Of a DNA stretch of 64,000 nucleotides, positions 1 through 55,276 are shown piece after piece (the stretch's first letter is position 1; the number at the start of each line of letters is the position of its first letter). Below the pieces are notes generated by a model. That model made no database searches. It had not been told where the DNA came from and was given only the letters and a program-made list of their open reading frames with translations. Both the position numbers and the translations under genes were made by a program. This DNA is from Solea solea (lineage: Eukaryota; Chordata; Actinopteri; Pleuronectiformes; Soleidae): positions 10,911,001-10,975,000 of the forward strand of contig NC_081150.1 of assembly GCF_958295425.1 (NCBI RefSeq), in the 5' to 3' direction.

Positions 1-57
1 GAGTGGCAGAAACTGAGAAATACAGGATTGTTTACGGTCTGGTTTTCATAGAAATGA

Positions 58-28986
<28,929 letters not shown>

Positions 28987-29291
28987 CTGCTCAGCTCAGC
29001 ATGCGTTTCTCTGACCCGATGATGATGATGATGATGCTGAGCACCAACTCGTAATCGGCTAGTCAAGCTAACCCTCAGACTAACCCTCAGACTAACGCGT
29101 GATTTCACCGCGGGGTCACAGGTAAACAGAGGTTAGCGAGAAGAAGAACGAAAAACATAACCTTCTTTACTCCTCTGACGGCGTCTTAACGTAGCGTATT
29201 TACATGAACATTGTTTAACTATCAGCTTGTCTTGTGACTTCTCTGTAAAACGACGTCCAAATGTTTTGAACGCGTGAAAGTAAAAGTCCGG

Positions 29292-29355
29292 ACTTCCGCG
29301 TTTATGTACGTAGGTTTTCAAAATAAAAGTGTTTTGTTTTATATGCGCATGCGTG
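29292..29355 (-). promoter_or_regulatory. Candidate TATA-less abcd4 promoter motifs (ETS and NRF1-like)
   Basis: About 300-370 bp upstream of the abcd4 ATG there is an ETS-type site (CGGAAGT on the minus strand, 29292-29298). A nearly perfect NRF1 palindrome, TGCGCATGCGTG, lies at 29344-29355. The surroundings contain scattered CpGs and no obvious TATA box next to the first exon. Such motif pairs are typical of housekeeping promoters. The transcription start is not visible, so the assignment is inferred from position. Confidence 0.4.
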
Positions 29356-30369
29356 AACTGAAACGGCTTGCGCTGGAAACTATTGTGTAAACCACTATAA
29401 CCGCTGCTACTACTACTACTACTACTAATAATAATTAATAATTATTTTATTGAGTGCATATAAAGATTAACAAAGACACTTCAATAACTTACACATTCCA
29501 ACAAATATAAACTTTAAATTACTTGGAGCATACATATTTACTCCTCTAAAACCACATGTAAACACAGTGTATACTGTATATTACCAGACCAGTTCAGAGA
29601 CAGACGCCAGAGACAGTAGTACAAAATATTATTTGGACAAACTGGATGTCATCATTTATGTGTGAAAACTCCCCCCAAAGAATAAAAATGTTTTCATTTT
29701 ATTCAGTTACACACACATTCTACTCTGTTTTAGAAATCAAATAAGTGAGTAAATATTTCTCATGATGAGTGGATGTGAGGGTGAGTGAGTGCTGACCTCT
29801 GAGAATTCTTTAGATTTCAAGACCAAAGAAAGAGGTTCAAGAGTCCAACAGAGGTTTGTTGTCCACGTGTAGATCATTGTATGTCCACTTTATGTTGATT
29901 ACATACCAGATACAAATCCGAAACCTTATCTGAGTTGCTCAAAGGTTGAGCATGACACCAGTGTGGTGTGTTGGGGGAAAAGGCAGTCAACTTTGTCAGC
30001 ACAGCATATTCTATCTCTGTGTTGTGAGGTACTAAAATAATATACAGTATCTAACTATCTATCTGAGTGTTATAATTATACACATATCGCATACACTATT
30101 CATGTGAAATGTGCTTACAACTTGCTGATGTAACTATTAAAAAAGTTAAATAAATATGACAGAACTTTTTCTGTCACCTTTTTAATACATACAATAGATC
30201 ACTTTGATTTAGTTGTAAGTCTAAAGAAAATCCAGCAAACAAACATCTGGAAAACTGAAAAAGTCAGATCTTCTCAGAAAACCTGCACTTAACAGGAATT
30301 AGCAGCAGTTTTAATTCTCACGTTAAATTATTCAAAAATAATACAAACATGCATTAAAGTTTTAAATAT

Positions 30370-30375
30370 TTTATT
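30370..30375 (-). terminator. Candidate sgpp1 polyadenylation signal
   Basis: The minus strand reads AATAAA about 1.56 kb after the sgpp1 stop codon, in a strongly AT-rich stretch. Other AATAAA-like hexamers occur nearby, so the choice is tentative. Confidence 0.3.
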
Positions 30376-31932
30376 TTTTTTTAACATATTTTTCCAGATA
30401 CAGTTCTTGCATAACAAATACAGAGAGTTAATGGCAATATTAGATCTATAAATATCCATGATATAAGAGCTCTGGCATTCATCTTCTGACATGAGCATTA
30501 TACAATTAATAAATTACAGAAAAAATAATAATTTTCCACATTTAGACGAGAGCTAGAGTCAGTGTTTGTATGTCCTACGGCATAAGAACAACTGAAATGT
30601 CTCTGAGTTTCATAGCAATATATTTCGATTTCAATTTTTTTTCTTAACAAAACTTCAGCCCAAGATTATCATGATGATAAAATAAATTATCAAAAATATT
30701 TGTTTTTCTTCTGTTCTGCTAAATTCTTTTCTTTTTAGTCTAAAGAGCACTTCATTTTCATCTTGCGCCAAAAACTACAAACTATTTTTGTGGTGCAAGA
30801 AAGGCAACAGAATAACGCTGATTATGGACATGGAAAAACATGTTGGAGCACAACAAAGAGATTTCAGTTCAGTTTAAATACGGTTGTATTCATCCCAAGC
30901 TGTGTATTTGTAAAACAAATGAGATCACAACTATTCATGGTTTGGTTTATTCTTAGCATCTGGGATGCTTCAAAAAACATCATTATATAGGTTTCACTTA
31001 TATGATAGAAATGTACAACAGGATAGATTCTGTATTAAAAGTTCCAGTTAACACTTGCATGTGTTGACCACAGGAGAGTCCTGACAACAAATCCCATGAA
31101 AAGGTCAAAATCAAACCTGTTTACTTTCTGATTTCCTCCAGTTTGTGACTCTAAGTTCCAGACCCGCTGGTTCAAACTGAAGATGCAGATAAAACATACT
31201 CAAACTGGGACCAGTTTAGGATGGAAATTAATACTTTTTTTAATTAAGGCAGAAGGTGGAAGTGATTCAAACTTAACTTGATTTTAAAGAAGGTTTAGTC
31301 TATAAACATATTAAATATTTCAAATTAAGAATAAAAGCAAGTTTAATACATATATTTTTAATACTACTGGGGCTGCAATAATTCATTCATTATTAAGTTT
31401 CATTATTATTAGTGATTTAACCTTCTTAAATGATTTATTTGCTCTTATATGACAATAAAGTGGTTATCTTTGGTTTGTGGCTATAGCTGAGTGAAAACCT
31501 GCAGCCCTAAACAATACATTCCTCTTTCACGATGTAAAATTCAGTTACTGGACATTTTCAAGGATGCATGTATAAATTAAGAAGGATATAATAACATAAG
31601 GAAGAATGTTAAGTATCCTGTTTGTTTGCCATTTAACACTTTCTGTAACTGCAAAGAAAATTCTTTGTAAATACTCTCAACTCTAATCTCTAGAATACTA
31701 AACTAAATAGAGTGGTTGTTTTTTGTGTGCCTCATTCATGTACTTTTTTTGGACAACAGTGAAGCTACTTGTTTAAAGTAGGAAATACTCAAACTGAACT
31801 ATGATCTGTTCATGGGATTTGTGAACTACTCCTTTAAATGTCAGAGAATGTATCTGCATGTAACTAAATGCTGTTTGCCTTCACCGTGCAGGGTGAACAT
31901 GTCAGCAGTACAATGACAGTCTCAACACAAGC

Positions 31933-32687
31933 TCAGGCAAGGTTCAGCATCCCAAAGAGGAGAGGCACCACAACGACACAGCTAAAACCCACAACACTGT
32001 AGACAATGTAACGGTACGGCAACTCCACTTTCATGTGCTGCCTCGCCCGTCTCACATCGTCTGTGGGCAGCCCAAACAGTCGACATAAGAAGGGAATAGT
32101 CACTCCCTTCATTGCCATTCTCGTGACTAGGAGGACAGCGACGCCTAAGAGGAAGCGCAGCACGGAGCGGAGCACCAAGCCAGTGGTTATTGGTGGTAAC
32201 GTTAGAGGGAGCGAAGACAGCGGGGGATCCACCAGCAGCCCCAGCTGATAGTTCACATGAGTAGCCAAAGCAGCTCCGGCTCCGGTCCCCAGAGCCTGAG
32301 CCGTATCACCGCGAGAGGTGCTCCAGGAATCCAGGGAGAAAGCCACCAGTCCGAGGCTCACGTGTGACAAGACAATCACGAGTGGAGCGTAGTGGCTCAT
32401 CATGTAGAAGGTGTCGATCTTATCCAAGATTGGATGGAAGAAGGCGAGAATGAGAAGGCTGTACAGGAATCCAGTGACTACCTCCTGTAACACAGAAACA
32501 GCATGAAGAAGTTCATATAAACTAGGTATAAATGATTTGTAGAGCTAGGTGGTAAAATTTAAAACGGTATACAACGGTATTTATTTATGCATGAGAATGA
32601 GTGCATGCTCCAGGAGTAAATTGATAATTTCTGTACTAACAGTTATTTCATCAGCTAAGCCCTTGGTATATGAAAATTAATATCATA

Positions 32688-32736
<49 letters not shown>

Positions 32737-35700
32737 TGAATTGCAATGATATGACATAACTTTTTAAGTCGAACTTCACTATGCTATCGAATGAAAACAA
32801 ATGAAGCATTGCCCCATGAGATACTGTCTACTAAACTCTAACACAAGAACATACAGATATGATCTTATAACCATATAAAAATAGAATGATACAATTTTAG
32901 CCTTTCCTGTTAGGCCACTGAATCTAATCTAACCTTATCTACTAGCGTTTATGTGTTTATTAGCTCTGTGTATGGCTAATTATCATTCATGTGATATGCT
33001 TCATTAAAAAATAACTCCTTCATTTGCACAATACTTTACCCCTGGATTTTTTTTTTTTTTTTTTAAAAAAGGTGCCGATTGACTTCTTCACCTCCTTTTA
33101 AGAGTCTTTGAGTTTAAAATTATACACCTGAAGAATTCACATGACTTAGTTATGCGTTTCTCAGAAATGTGAGAGAAACAAAATTCTCTCACAGACATCT
33201 GTCTACCCACAGACGTTTCATATACACACACAAGTGCTGGATAGGTTAAAACATGCTGCAGCTACACTTACACTTTCATAACCTGGAGAGGGATTACTTA
33301 TTTGATATTGCTTTATTAAAATGCTTACCAGAATGGAATGCATCCCCATGTAGACTCTGCTCACACAGACCAGGACACTCCAGCTGAGAGCAACACAAAG
33401 GCCAAACAGGAACGAGTACTGTGGACGAAAAAAGAGAAAACACAGATATTAGAAAATAACTAGTTCATAAAAGCCTCATACAGAGATAATACAATCATAA
33501 TTAATGTACTCTTGGAAGTATTAGAATTCAACAAAACCTTAAAAGTGCATAGTTCCTTCTGACTGATATTCTTTGAAGGAGTTCAGACAAAGGTCAGTGT
33601 CGAAACATGGTGTCTTTGAACACAACTTAGCAGTTTATGATCTGCATCTTATCTCGCGTAACCTTCAGTGACCGCATTCTGTTTCTTAATGTTTCAGTTC
33701 TTCAGGCTTCGAGGTTGTGACACTGCAGGGAACTTGATGACAGTGTGAAAGTTCAGGCTCCACAGACAGTTCACTTCTCTCCGTCCATACACTGCACAGC
33801 AACATTATTAAAAACAAAACCTCTGAGGTGCTCAGCTCTTCCTCCCTGATATTGGCCCCCTTGGTTTGTCTCTTTTAACCTCAGCTTGATTTAGTCATGC
33901 AATGCATAAGGGAAGGTGAACAGTGTCACAAGAAACAACAAGAGGAGAATGTCGCCTGAAAAGAGCTGACAGTTGTTGGCATATGAATATGTCAAATATG
34001 CAAATATGTCAGAATAAATCTAAATAAATAAATTCAAATGAAAATTTAGAGGATTAAAAATCTTACATGTACGTTAATAAATACAGTTACTACTATCAGT
34101 ATCCACTGATTGATCTAATACAGGCAGGGCTGTGTGGTACCTCTAGATTGATTAGGCAGGAGGGAAAAGGGTAAAACATTTAGCTTGTTATCAATATTAT
34201 ATTAAACCCAATACAGGCTGTAAAGTCACTGTACAGCAACTCTTTCATATATACTGCAGGTCCTGATAATCCTCCTCCCCTCTTCTTACAACTAGCTGCC
34301 CATATTATAGCTGAACCAGTGTCACATGTTTTTAATCTTTCCAAAAATGTAATTCCTGATGTCTGGTAGACTGCATTTGTAGCCCCCTTACTAAAACGTG
34401 GTGATCCCACCATGCTGAATAATTACAGACCAATTTCCAAGCTTTGCATTTTAGCAAAGTTTTTTGAAAGGCTGGTGAATGATCAAATCAAGGACTACTT
34501 GAGTTCAAACAACATTCTATCTCACCAGTCCGGTTTTAGGAAACAGCTTAGTAGGAGGCTTTGGATGCCATGAATTACTGTGCTGCACTTCTGGTTTGTC
34601 CAAGGCATTTGTCACATGTTGATCATGAGATCTATATGAGATATGGGTCTGTCAGACCAAGCCTTCTCGACATTACTAAAGGTGTGCCACAGGGTTCAGT
34701 CTTAGGTCTCACTCTTTTCACTATCTGTGTCAGTGTTGTGGGCCAAAATACAAATGTATCTGTACATCTTCATGCAGAAGATACTATCGTCTATTGTTGT
34801 GCATGCACTCTTGAAAATGAGACCCCGTGTCTCAATGGGGAAACCTGTATAAATAAAGGTTAAATAATGTGTCTGACATTTCCTCAGCAATTTACCAACA
34901 CAAACATTTTTCATTGAGTCACAGGTTAGTGATGCAGGCAGCCGGTTGCTTATCTGTGGAGTTGATCTATTTTCTACACGGGTGGTAGAGAATTCAGCTC
35001 TTCCATGGGTCACAACACATATCAACAGGTAAACATGTTTTGTTTTGTTTTTGAACTTTGACCTGGATAAAAACTCTTCTGTCTCTCTGTCCTTCAGAAG
35101 TACAATAACCATCCTTACCACGTTTACTTCCACTCAAACCTGAAAAAACATGAAAACTGGAGGGACTAATGTATTTCTCTTCCTCAAACATTCATTTAAA
35201 AAAAACAAACAAAAAAAAACATTCTTTAGCATTTACTCTTTCCTGCTTATGGTTAAACAATACTGTAAGTATTAACAGCCTCTTAATGAACAAAGCAATG
35301 TTTCTGTTCCTCACTTGTTCTTTCCTGGCACACCCTGCATCCTGCTTTAATGGGAGTTTGCTTTAAACTTCTCTAAGCACCAGCTGCAGACATAAACTGC
35401 ATCTTATATGTATCCATTTAATATCTTCTTACTACATTTAGCCTCAGCTTGTGTGTGTCGTACAAGACTTGTGCAAAATGGAAAAAACAGGTCAGGGAAG
35501 TTTAAATCATTTGGCCTAACTGAAAACAAACAGACAAGTGAATCATATTAAAACGTAGATAAGAAGACAAACATTTGCATTACATTGTGAATATAAATGT
35601 AACAGACTATTACTCTGTAATAACCCATTTTCTTTTTCCACTGTGTGTATTTCCTGACACAACAAACTCAAGTGAACCCCACACGTCCTCTAACTCCCAC

Positions 35701-37154
35701 TTCCTGAAACACCAGACATTTTATGCATGTTTGTTTTCTACTTTAAACTGACAATAATCAACTACTATGTATGTATTGTATGTATTGTGAGGCAAGGATA
35801 CTTCATCTGGGAACTAATATCTTGATCGACTAATTATCAGAAAACACCCAAAGATATTGAACTAACCAACAGTACAATTAACATTTTGATATTAACAAAT
35901 ATCAGGCTAATCAAGTCACTACTAACAGATTACTATGTCGTAATGAGTAAGAATTATTTGCTCAAATGAAACATGAAAGATCCAGAGCATGAGAGCTAGT
36001 ACTAGCAATGCAGAATCCAGAGCTGCTGAGCTTAGAGTTGTATTCAATGAACTTTGTAAAATCATGTTTCAGAGTGTCATTATTCCACTGTGGTCTATGT
36101 CAGGGGGTCTGCAACCTGTGGCTCTAGAGCCGCATGTGGCTCTTCAGCCCCTCTGCAGTGGCTCCCTGTAATTTAGCTTTTTTAAAATTTCATTTAAAAA
36201 GTGGACACCTCATATTTTAGACCTTCTTTCTCTTTTCCTTTTCTTCTTTTATACCTATACTGTATATATCTATATATACACAACGTATTGTGTGATAGCA
36301 TCTTCATTTTTTGTGTCAATAGTTTTTGTGGCACTAGATTAATTATATCTGGGTGAAAGGTCAAAAATGTCTCTCCTGGTTCTCCAGGTTGCAGACCCCT
36401 GGTCTACGTGGACACCATCACCTGCATCCAAACATGAGAAGAACTGAGTAGAAATTAGACGAGTTCTCACCTGCCACCGTCCATAGGTCAGCATGAAGAG
36501 ACAGAAAGGTATGGCTGTCCCGGTCATGGCGTGTGTGGAGGGCATGCTGTACTCTGAGTTGTAGAAGACCTCCACCTTGACCACAGGGGGGGACGCCGGC
36601 CGGGACCAGCGGACCATGTCCTTGGTGGACTGTCCCACGAACAGATTCCAGGCCCAGACCACGATGAGCCTCCTGCTGACGAGGGCGTCGATGTTCCAGA
36701 AGACGAAGGGGAAGAAGACGATGAAGAACATCTCGTTGCCCAACTCGGTCCCAAACGTGAACAGGTAGAAGAGGAACTTGTTGTGGATGAGGAATTCCTG
36801 ACCCACATCTCCGGTTAGGGAGTTCCTCCGGAGGGGTTTGGATCTGGCGGCGTCTGGGTCGACGACCGCTGCCGCTGATGGAGCGTCAGGGTCGGCATCA
36901 CTCAGCGTCCCGTTAACCTGCGATGCAGCTGCGGCATCTCCAGCTCTTCCATTACCGACACTGACGTCCGAGCTGCGGATCCTCTGCTTCAGCCCCGGGC
37001 AGTCCTGGTCCGTGTGTCCCGCCTTCGGCTTCTGCGACTTGTCCGTAAAAGTCCCTTTAACGCCGCACAAACGCTGAAACCTCGCTACATGACACGGCTC
37101 CTGGAGATAATTGCACACGTTTACAAACGTCTTCACTAAGCCGTCGTTCGCCAT
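31933..37154 (-). CDS. sgpp1: Sphingosine-1-phosphate phosphatase 1
   Basis: ER membrane lipid phosphatase of the PAP2 superfamily that removes phosphate from sphingosine-1-phosphate. Exons: 36471-37154 (start MANDGLVK), 33329-33418, 31933-32484. They join in phase 0 to 441 codons plus stop, the same length as human SGPP1. The N-terminal third is hydrophilic, with VARFQRLCGV and RRNSLTG shared with the human protein. Several membrane helices follow. PAP2 motif C1 is K178 to R185-P186, C2 is PSTH at 205-208, and C3 is S248-R249 with His255 nucleophile. The acidic residue ending C3 is Glu259, where mammals have Asp; codon GAG is the first of exon 3. Otherwise all catalytic residues are present. 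SGPP2 was considered, but the N-terminus and synteny with kcnh5 favour SGPP1. Confidence 0.95.
32485..33328 (-). other. sgpp1 intron 2, with a (TA)n microsatellite
   Basis: AT-rich intron of 844 bases. A poly-A plus (TA)n run occupies about 32690-32730 and a T17 tract lies near 33047-33064. No element with clear ends was recognised. Confidence 0.7.
34255..34872 (+). pseudogene. Degenerate LINE reverse transcriptase fragment with 3' tail
   Basis: The plus-strand frames read, with stops and frameshifts, NNYRPISKLCILAKFFERLV, then a GFRK block, SHVDHEI, GVPQGSVLG and a corrupted YADD box (HAEDT). These are reverse transcriptase motifs of CR1/L2/Rex1-type LINEs. It ends in TCAATGGGGAAACC and AAATAAAGGTTAAATAA, a LINE-type 3' tail. 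It lies antisense in sgpp1 intron 1 and is inactive. Confidence 0.8.
36101..36401. mobile_element. hAT-type nonautonomous transposon (MITE), 301 bp
   Basis: The ends are inverted repeats: CAGGGGGTCTGCAACC at the left and GGTTGCAGACCCCTG at the right. An 8-bp target duplication flanks the element: GTCTATGT (36093-36100) and GTCTACGT (36402-36409), one base different. The 8-bp duplication is diagnostic of hAT transposition. No transposase is encoded. It sits 69 bp from the exon 1 donor of sgpp1. Confidence 0.9.
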
Positions 37155-37887
37155 GACTTTAAAACAGCGGTTAGTTTAAAATATAAAACGATGCTGTCTA
37201 AAGATGGAGTTCATGTTCGTCGCTGGAAATTAGAAGAGGGGGAAGCGCAGCTCAGCGGCTTTGATGTCTTTCGCTTTACCGGGATATCAACACCGCAGTT
37301 ACACGAGTCTCCACCTCCAGCTGCCGGTGAATGCTCTCAAAAATCACACGCTGTACGCGACGTTGTGGACGGCAAGCATCCAAAGTCCATAAAAGTTAAC
37401 CATTACTTTACAGTTAGTCCACAGATAATAAATAATACTCTTCACCACAATCGCTGCCTCAGCCAGGCCTGACTCTTCTTCTACTGTTGGGCGAACTTAA
37501 CAGTGCAGTACCCCCACCTACAGGACCGGAGTGTAAATGTACCGAAAATGACACATTTTATTTTATTAATTTGTTTATTTATTTGGTCCTTTCATGAAAG
37601 CACAATAATACAATATTATATTATTATTACAATTATTTTTATTTGTATTATTATTATTACACAGTCTTGAATAAAGTACCTAAAATGAATAATTGAGTAA
37701 AAGTACAAATGTCTTACCAGAAAATGACTTTGTTAGAAGTTGAAGTCACTTTTTTATAATATTACTTACGCAAACATTTTAAAGTATATGACATTTACTG
37801 TACTTAAGTATCAAAAGTAATTTTATGATATAAAATGTACTTAAGTTTTAGAAGTAAACGTATTAAAAAAGAGTGAGGAGTTAGGAT

Positions 37888-38035
37888 TGAGCCATAGCGC
37901 AGTGGTAGGGCGAGTTGTCAACTGGAAGGCTGTGGTTTGAATTCCTGGCCCTGATGTTCTATATGTGTCTTTGAGCAAGACACTTAACCCCATGTTGAAG
38001 CGTGTGAATGGGTATGAAAGATGTAAAATATAACA
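37888..38035 (+). mobile_element. tRNA-derived SINE
   Basis: A-box TAGCGCAGTGG (37895-37905), B-box-like GGTTTGAATTCC (about 37932-37943), then the body TGTCTTTGAGCAAGACACTT common in fish SINEs. No clear target duplication. Confidence 0.75.
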
Positions 38036-38875
38036 TTATTTTATTTAAAATCCTTTTTTTTTGCACTAAATGCATTGTATACAAATTCTATTAGTGCACG
38101 CAGCAATAGTTTTAGTAGCTTTTATAGCTTTTTTAATAGCATTAATTAAGTTTAAATTGAATTCCCTTAACTTTGTTTGTGATTAACGTGATTAAGTAGG
38201 AGCCATGATACACCGTCATCATCATCATCATCATCATCATCCACAAACTGATTCCAGTAAGAAATCACCCATGGTGTAGAATAACATAATGATATCCTAC
38301 TCTCTTCTTGTTATTGTGTGACTCATCCTGGTATAACTAAATTATGACAAATTTGAAACAGCATTAATTAAAATTTAATAATAATAATAGAAATAATAAT
38401 AATAATAATAATAATACATTTTAAAACAATACGACAACATATATCCCATAAATGAATGAATGAAAATTATGAACTTATAAAAAAAAAATGTAAAGTGAGA
38501 GTTAGAAAATGTTTTATCTGTAGTGCAAACCAAAAAAAACACCTCTTCTATGCTTGTGATATATAGTTCAGAATTTATGGGAGACTCTTCACTACTGGAT
38601 GTCTCCCAAGTCCATAAATATAGATTTATTTTCCTTCCAAAATATTCAGGCGGGAGTAATGAAAACAAATATAGTATTTTTCTGGTAAATTATCTCATTG
38701 TAACAGAATATGACATACTGAAGTGTCAATTAGCTAAATCAAATTCTCCTTGATTCACAGGCGTCTTGAAAAGAATACCATGCCTGAAAATGATATACAC
38801 CCCTGGTATTTGTTTCCCATTTTCCTTTTTTATATCTATATAGTCCCTCAGAGCTTAAATGTATATGTTTATTGT

Positions 38876-38876
<1 letters not shown>

Positions 38877-38965
<89 letters not shown>

Positions 38966-38973
38966 GTATATAT
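38877..38973. repeat. (TA)n microsatellite, about 97 bp
   Basis: Nearly pure TA dinucleotide with two TG interruptions near its 3' end. The reading frames across it are meaningless. Confidence 0.95.
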
Positions 38974-39065
38974 TGTGTAGTTCCTTTGTTGAATATGACT
39001 GACATGATTTCTTTAATATTTGAGGTGTGATTTTATTATGCTGCCCAATTCCGGAACCGGCAAGT

Positions 39066-39080
39066 ACTACCCCCTACTGG
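39066..39080 (-). promoter_or_regulatory. CTCF-like motif, one mismatch
   Basis: The minus strand reads CCAGTAGGGGGTAGT, differing from the core CCASYAGRKGGCRS at one position. It lies between the divergent sgpp1 and kcnh5 genes. Motif evidence only. Confidence 0.25.
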
Positions 39081-39569
39081 ACATGGAATGAATTACACAT
39101 ACACACACACACACACACACACATTTAAAAAAACCAATAACCAATCGATGAATAAATGACTCCAAGGATGTGTGCAAACTCTCATATTAATCAATTTTGC
39201 AATGAAAAGAAAACTACACTCATTGGCCACTTTATTAGTTACACAGGACAAGCTTAGTTATAACTTCTAATGATCGTTCATTGAGCATTGAACAGAAATA
39301 CCACAACAGTTCATTGAATGCAGGTTTAGGAAGCTGGAAATTAAAAATCCCAGAAAAATACAGGAAAATCAGCAGTATATCCTTCAAAATAAAAGAGGCT
39401 TCAGCAACATTATACATTATATTGATCAAATTGCCATTATCGTTTTTTAGGGATTATATACTGTGCAAAGATAACTGTTACACTTCACATTAGAATGAAA
39501 TTAAAACCAGAACCTGACCTACACTCAAAAAAGTGGCACATTCAGAGTAGGAGGCTTTTATTTTTTTAA

Positions 39570-54442
<14,873 letters not shown>

Positions 54443-54915
54443 CTAGTTACAAATGTGTACACTGGATGTCCTTGTATGAAACTGATGCATGTCCTGCTGG
54501 ACTCTGGCCTGCCAAAGAAACTTGCATTAAGCACATGCTGCATGCAGAAATCCCTTTCATGTCACCTTAGCACTGCAATAACCCAGGGATTTTTCTAACT
54601 CTTTGACTTCTGAGACCCTTTTATGGTCATTTGTACGCAACATTTCATTAAAAGCAACACGAAGTCTGGGCAACATTTTTCTGGTCTGGACATTCTCGGG
54701 AGTTTGCCGTTTCCCTGGAGGATCCAGGTGAAGAGGTGACACCTGGCTGCAGGAACCAGGACACTCTCAAAGTCACACACTGGCTGTGGATTATCCAGAG
54801 ACCAGAGAATTTGCAGAGAGACTTATGTGGACATTAAAGCACTCCGCACACTATAGTTATGTCTTTCACTCAGTGCATCCATTTGCAGCTCACACATCTA
54901 TTTTGGTAGACATGC

Positions 54916-54984
54916 TCCCTGGTGGTCTAGTGGTTAGTATTCGGCGCTCTCACCGCCGTGGCCCGGCTTCGCTTAGCCCATGGC
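54916..54984 (+). pseudogene. tRNA-Glu(CTC)-like pseudogene
   Basis: TCCCTGGTGGTCTAGTGGTT and GGCGCTCTCACCGCC match vertebrate tRNA-Glu (anticodon CTC) almost perfectly through the anticodon arm. The T-arm reads CCCGGCTTCGCTTAGCCC and no longer pairs, and the acceptor 3' strand (CAGGGA) is missing. So the 5' two thirds are intact and the 3' end is replaced by SINE sequence. Confidence 0.85.
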
Positions 54985-55172
54985 CAAGTGGAAAGGGAAC
55001 TTGGCTTGTAACCAAAGGGTTGCGTGTTTGAGTCCTCAACAGGTCAAAAAAGCAAGGTACCCAACCCCCAATGGCGCCCGCTAATTCTAGGAAGGTTTCT
55101 AGTAGAGGATGGGTTAATAAAGAGAAGGAATCTCCCCAGCACGACTCATTTACTTGTTGATTTTTACCCATT
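54975..55172 (+). mobile_element. tRNA-derived SINE fused to the tRNA-Glu fragment
   Basis: It has an A-box TGGCCAAGTGG, a B-box-like TGTTTGAGTCC, and a body with GATGGGTTAATAAAGAGAAG and AATCTCCCC, familiar from abundant fish SINEs. Confidence 0.65.
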
Positions 55173-55276
55173 CACACCCTGCCATTAGGGAGCAACTTGG
55201 GGGTTAAGAATCAAACACCCCTGAACTTCCATTTGGAAGACGACCTGCTCGACCACTGAGCCACGGCTGCACACAT
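55173..55276 (-). mobile_element. tRNA-derived SINE, reverse orientation
   Basis: The minus strand reads GCCGTGGCTCAGTGGTCGAG (A-box) then TGTTTGATTC (B-box), and continues with AAGTTGCTCCC and GTGTGAATGGG, typical of a fish SINE. It abuts the plus-strand SINE tail to tail. Confidence 0.7.

Larger units (their letters stand above)
29110..31932. other. Intergenic region between abcd4 5' end and sgpp1 stop
   Basis: It holds the abcd4 5' UTR and promoter (up to about 29400), a short (CTA)n/(AAT)n microsatellite near 29405-29430, and AT-rich sequence. From about 30370 upward it probably contains the sgpp1 3' UTR. No conserved ORF was found. The 75-codon frame at 30763-30990 has no recognisable features. 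Confidence 0.6.
33419..36470 (-). other. sgpp1 intron 1
   Basis: Intron of 3052 bases. It contains the LINE fragment at 34255-34872 and the hAT MITE at 36101-36401. The remainder is AT-rich with no recognised element or coding sequence. Confidence 0.8.

Noticed and set aside
32033..32248. 71-codon plus-strand ORF inside sgpp1 exon 3
   Set aside because: It is antisense to the conserved phosphatase coding sequence and has no features of its own.
34561..34863. 100-codon plus-strand ORF as an intact reverse transcriptase
   Set aside because: Only scattered RT motifs remain, with stops upstream and a damaged YADD box, so it is a LINE relic.
38739..39005. Overlapping ORFs of alternating Tyr-Ile on both strands
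   Set aside because: They are frames through the (TA)n microsatellite.
54916..54984. Functional tRNA-Glu gene
   Set aside because: The T-stem no longer pairs and the acceptor 3' strand is gone.
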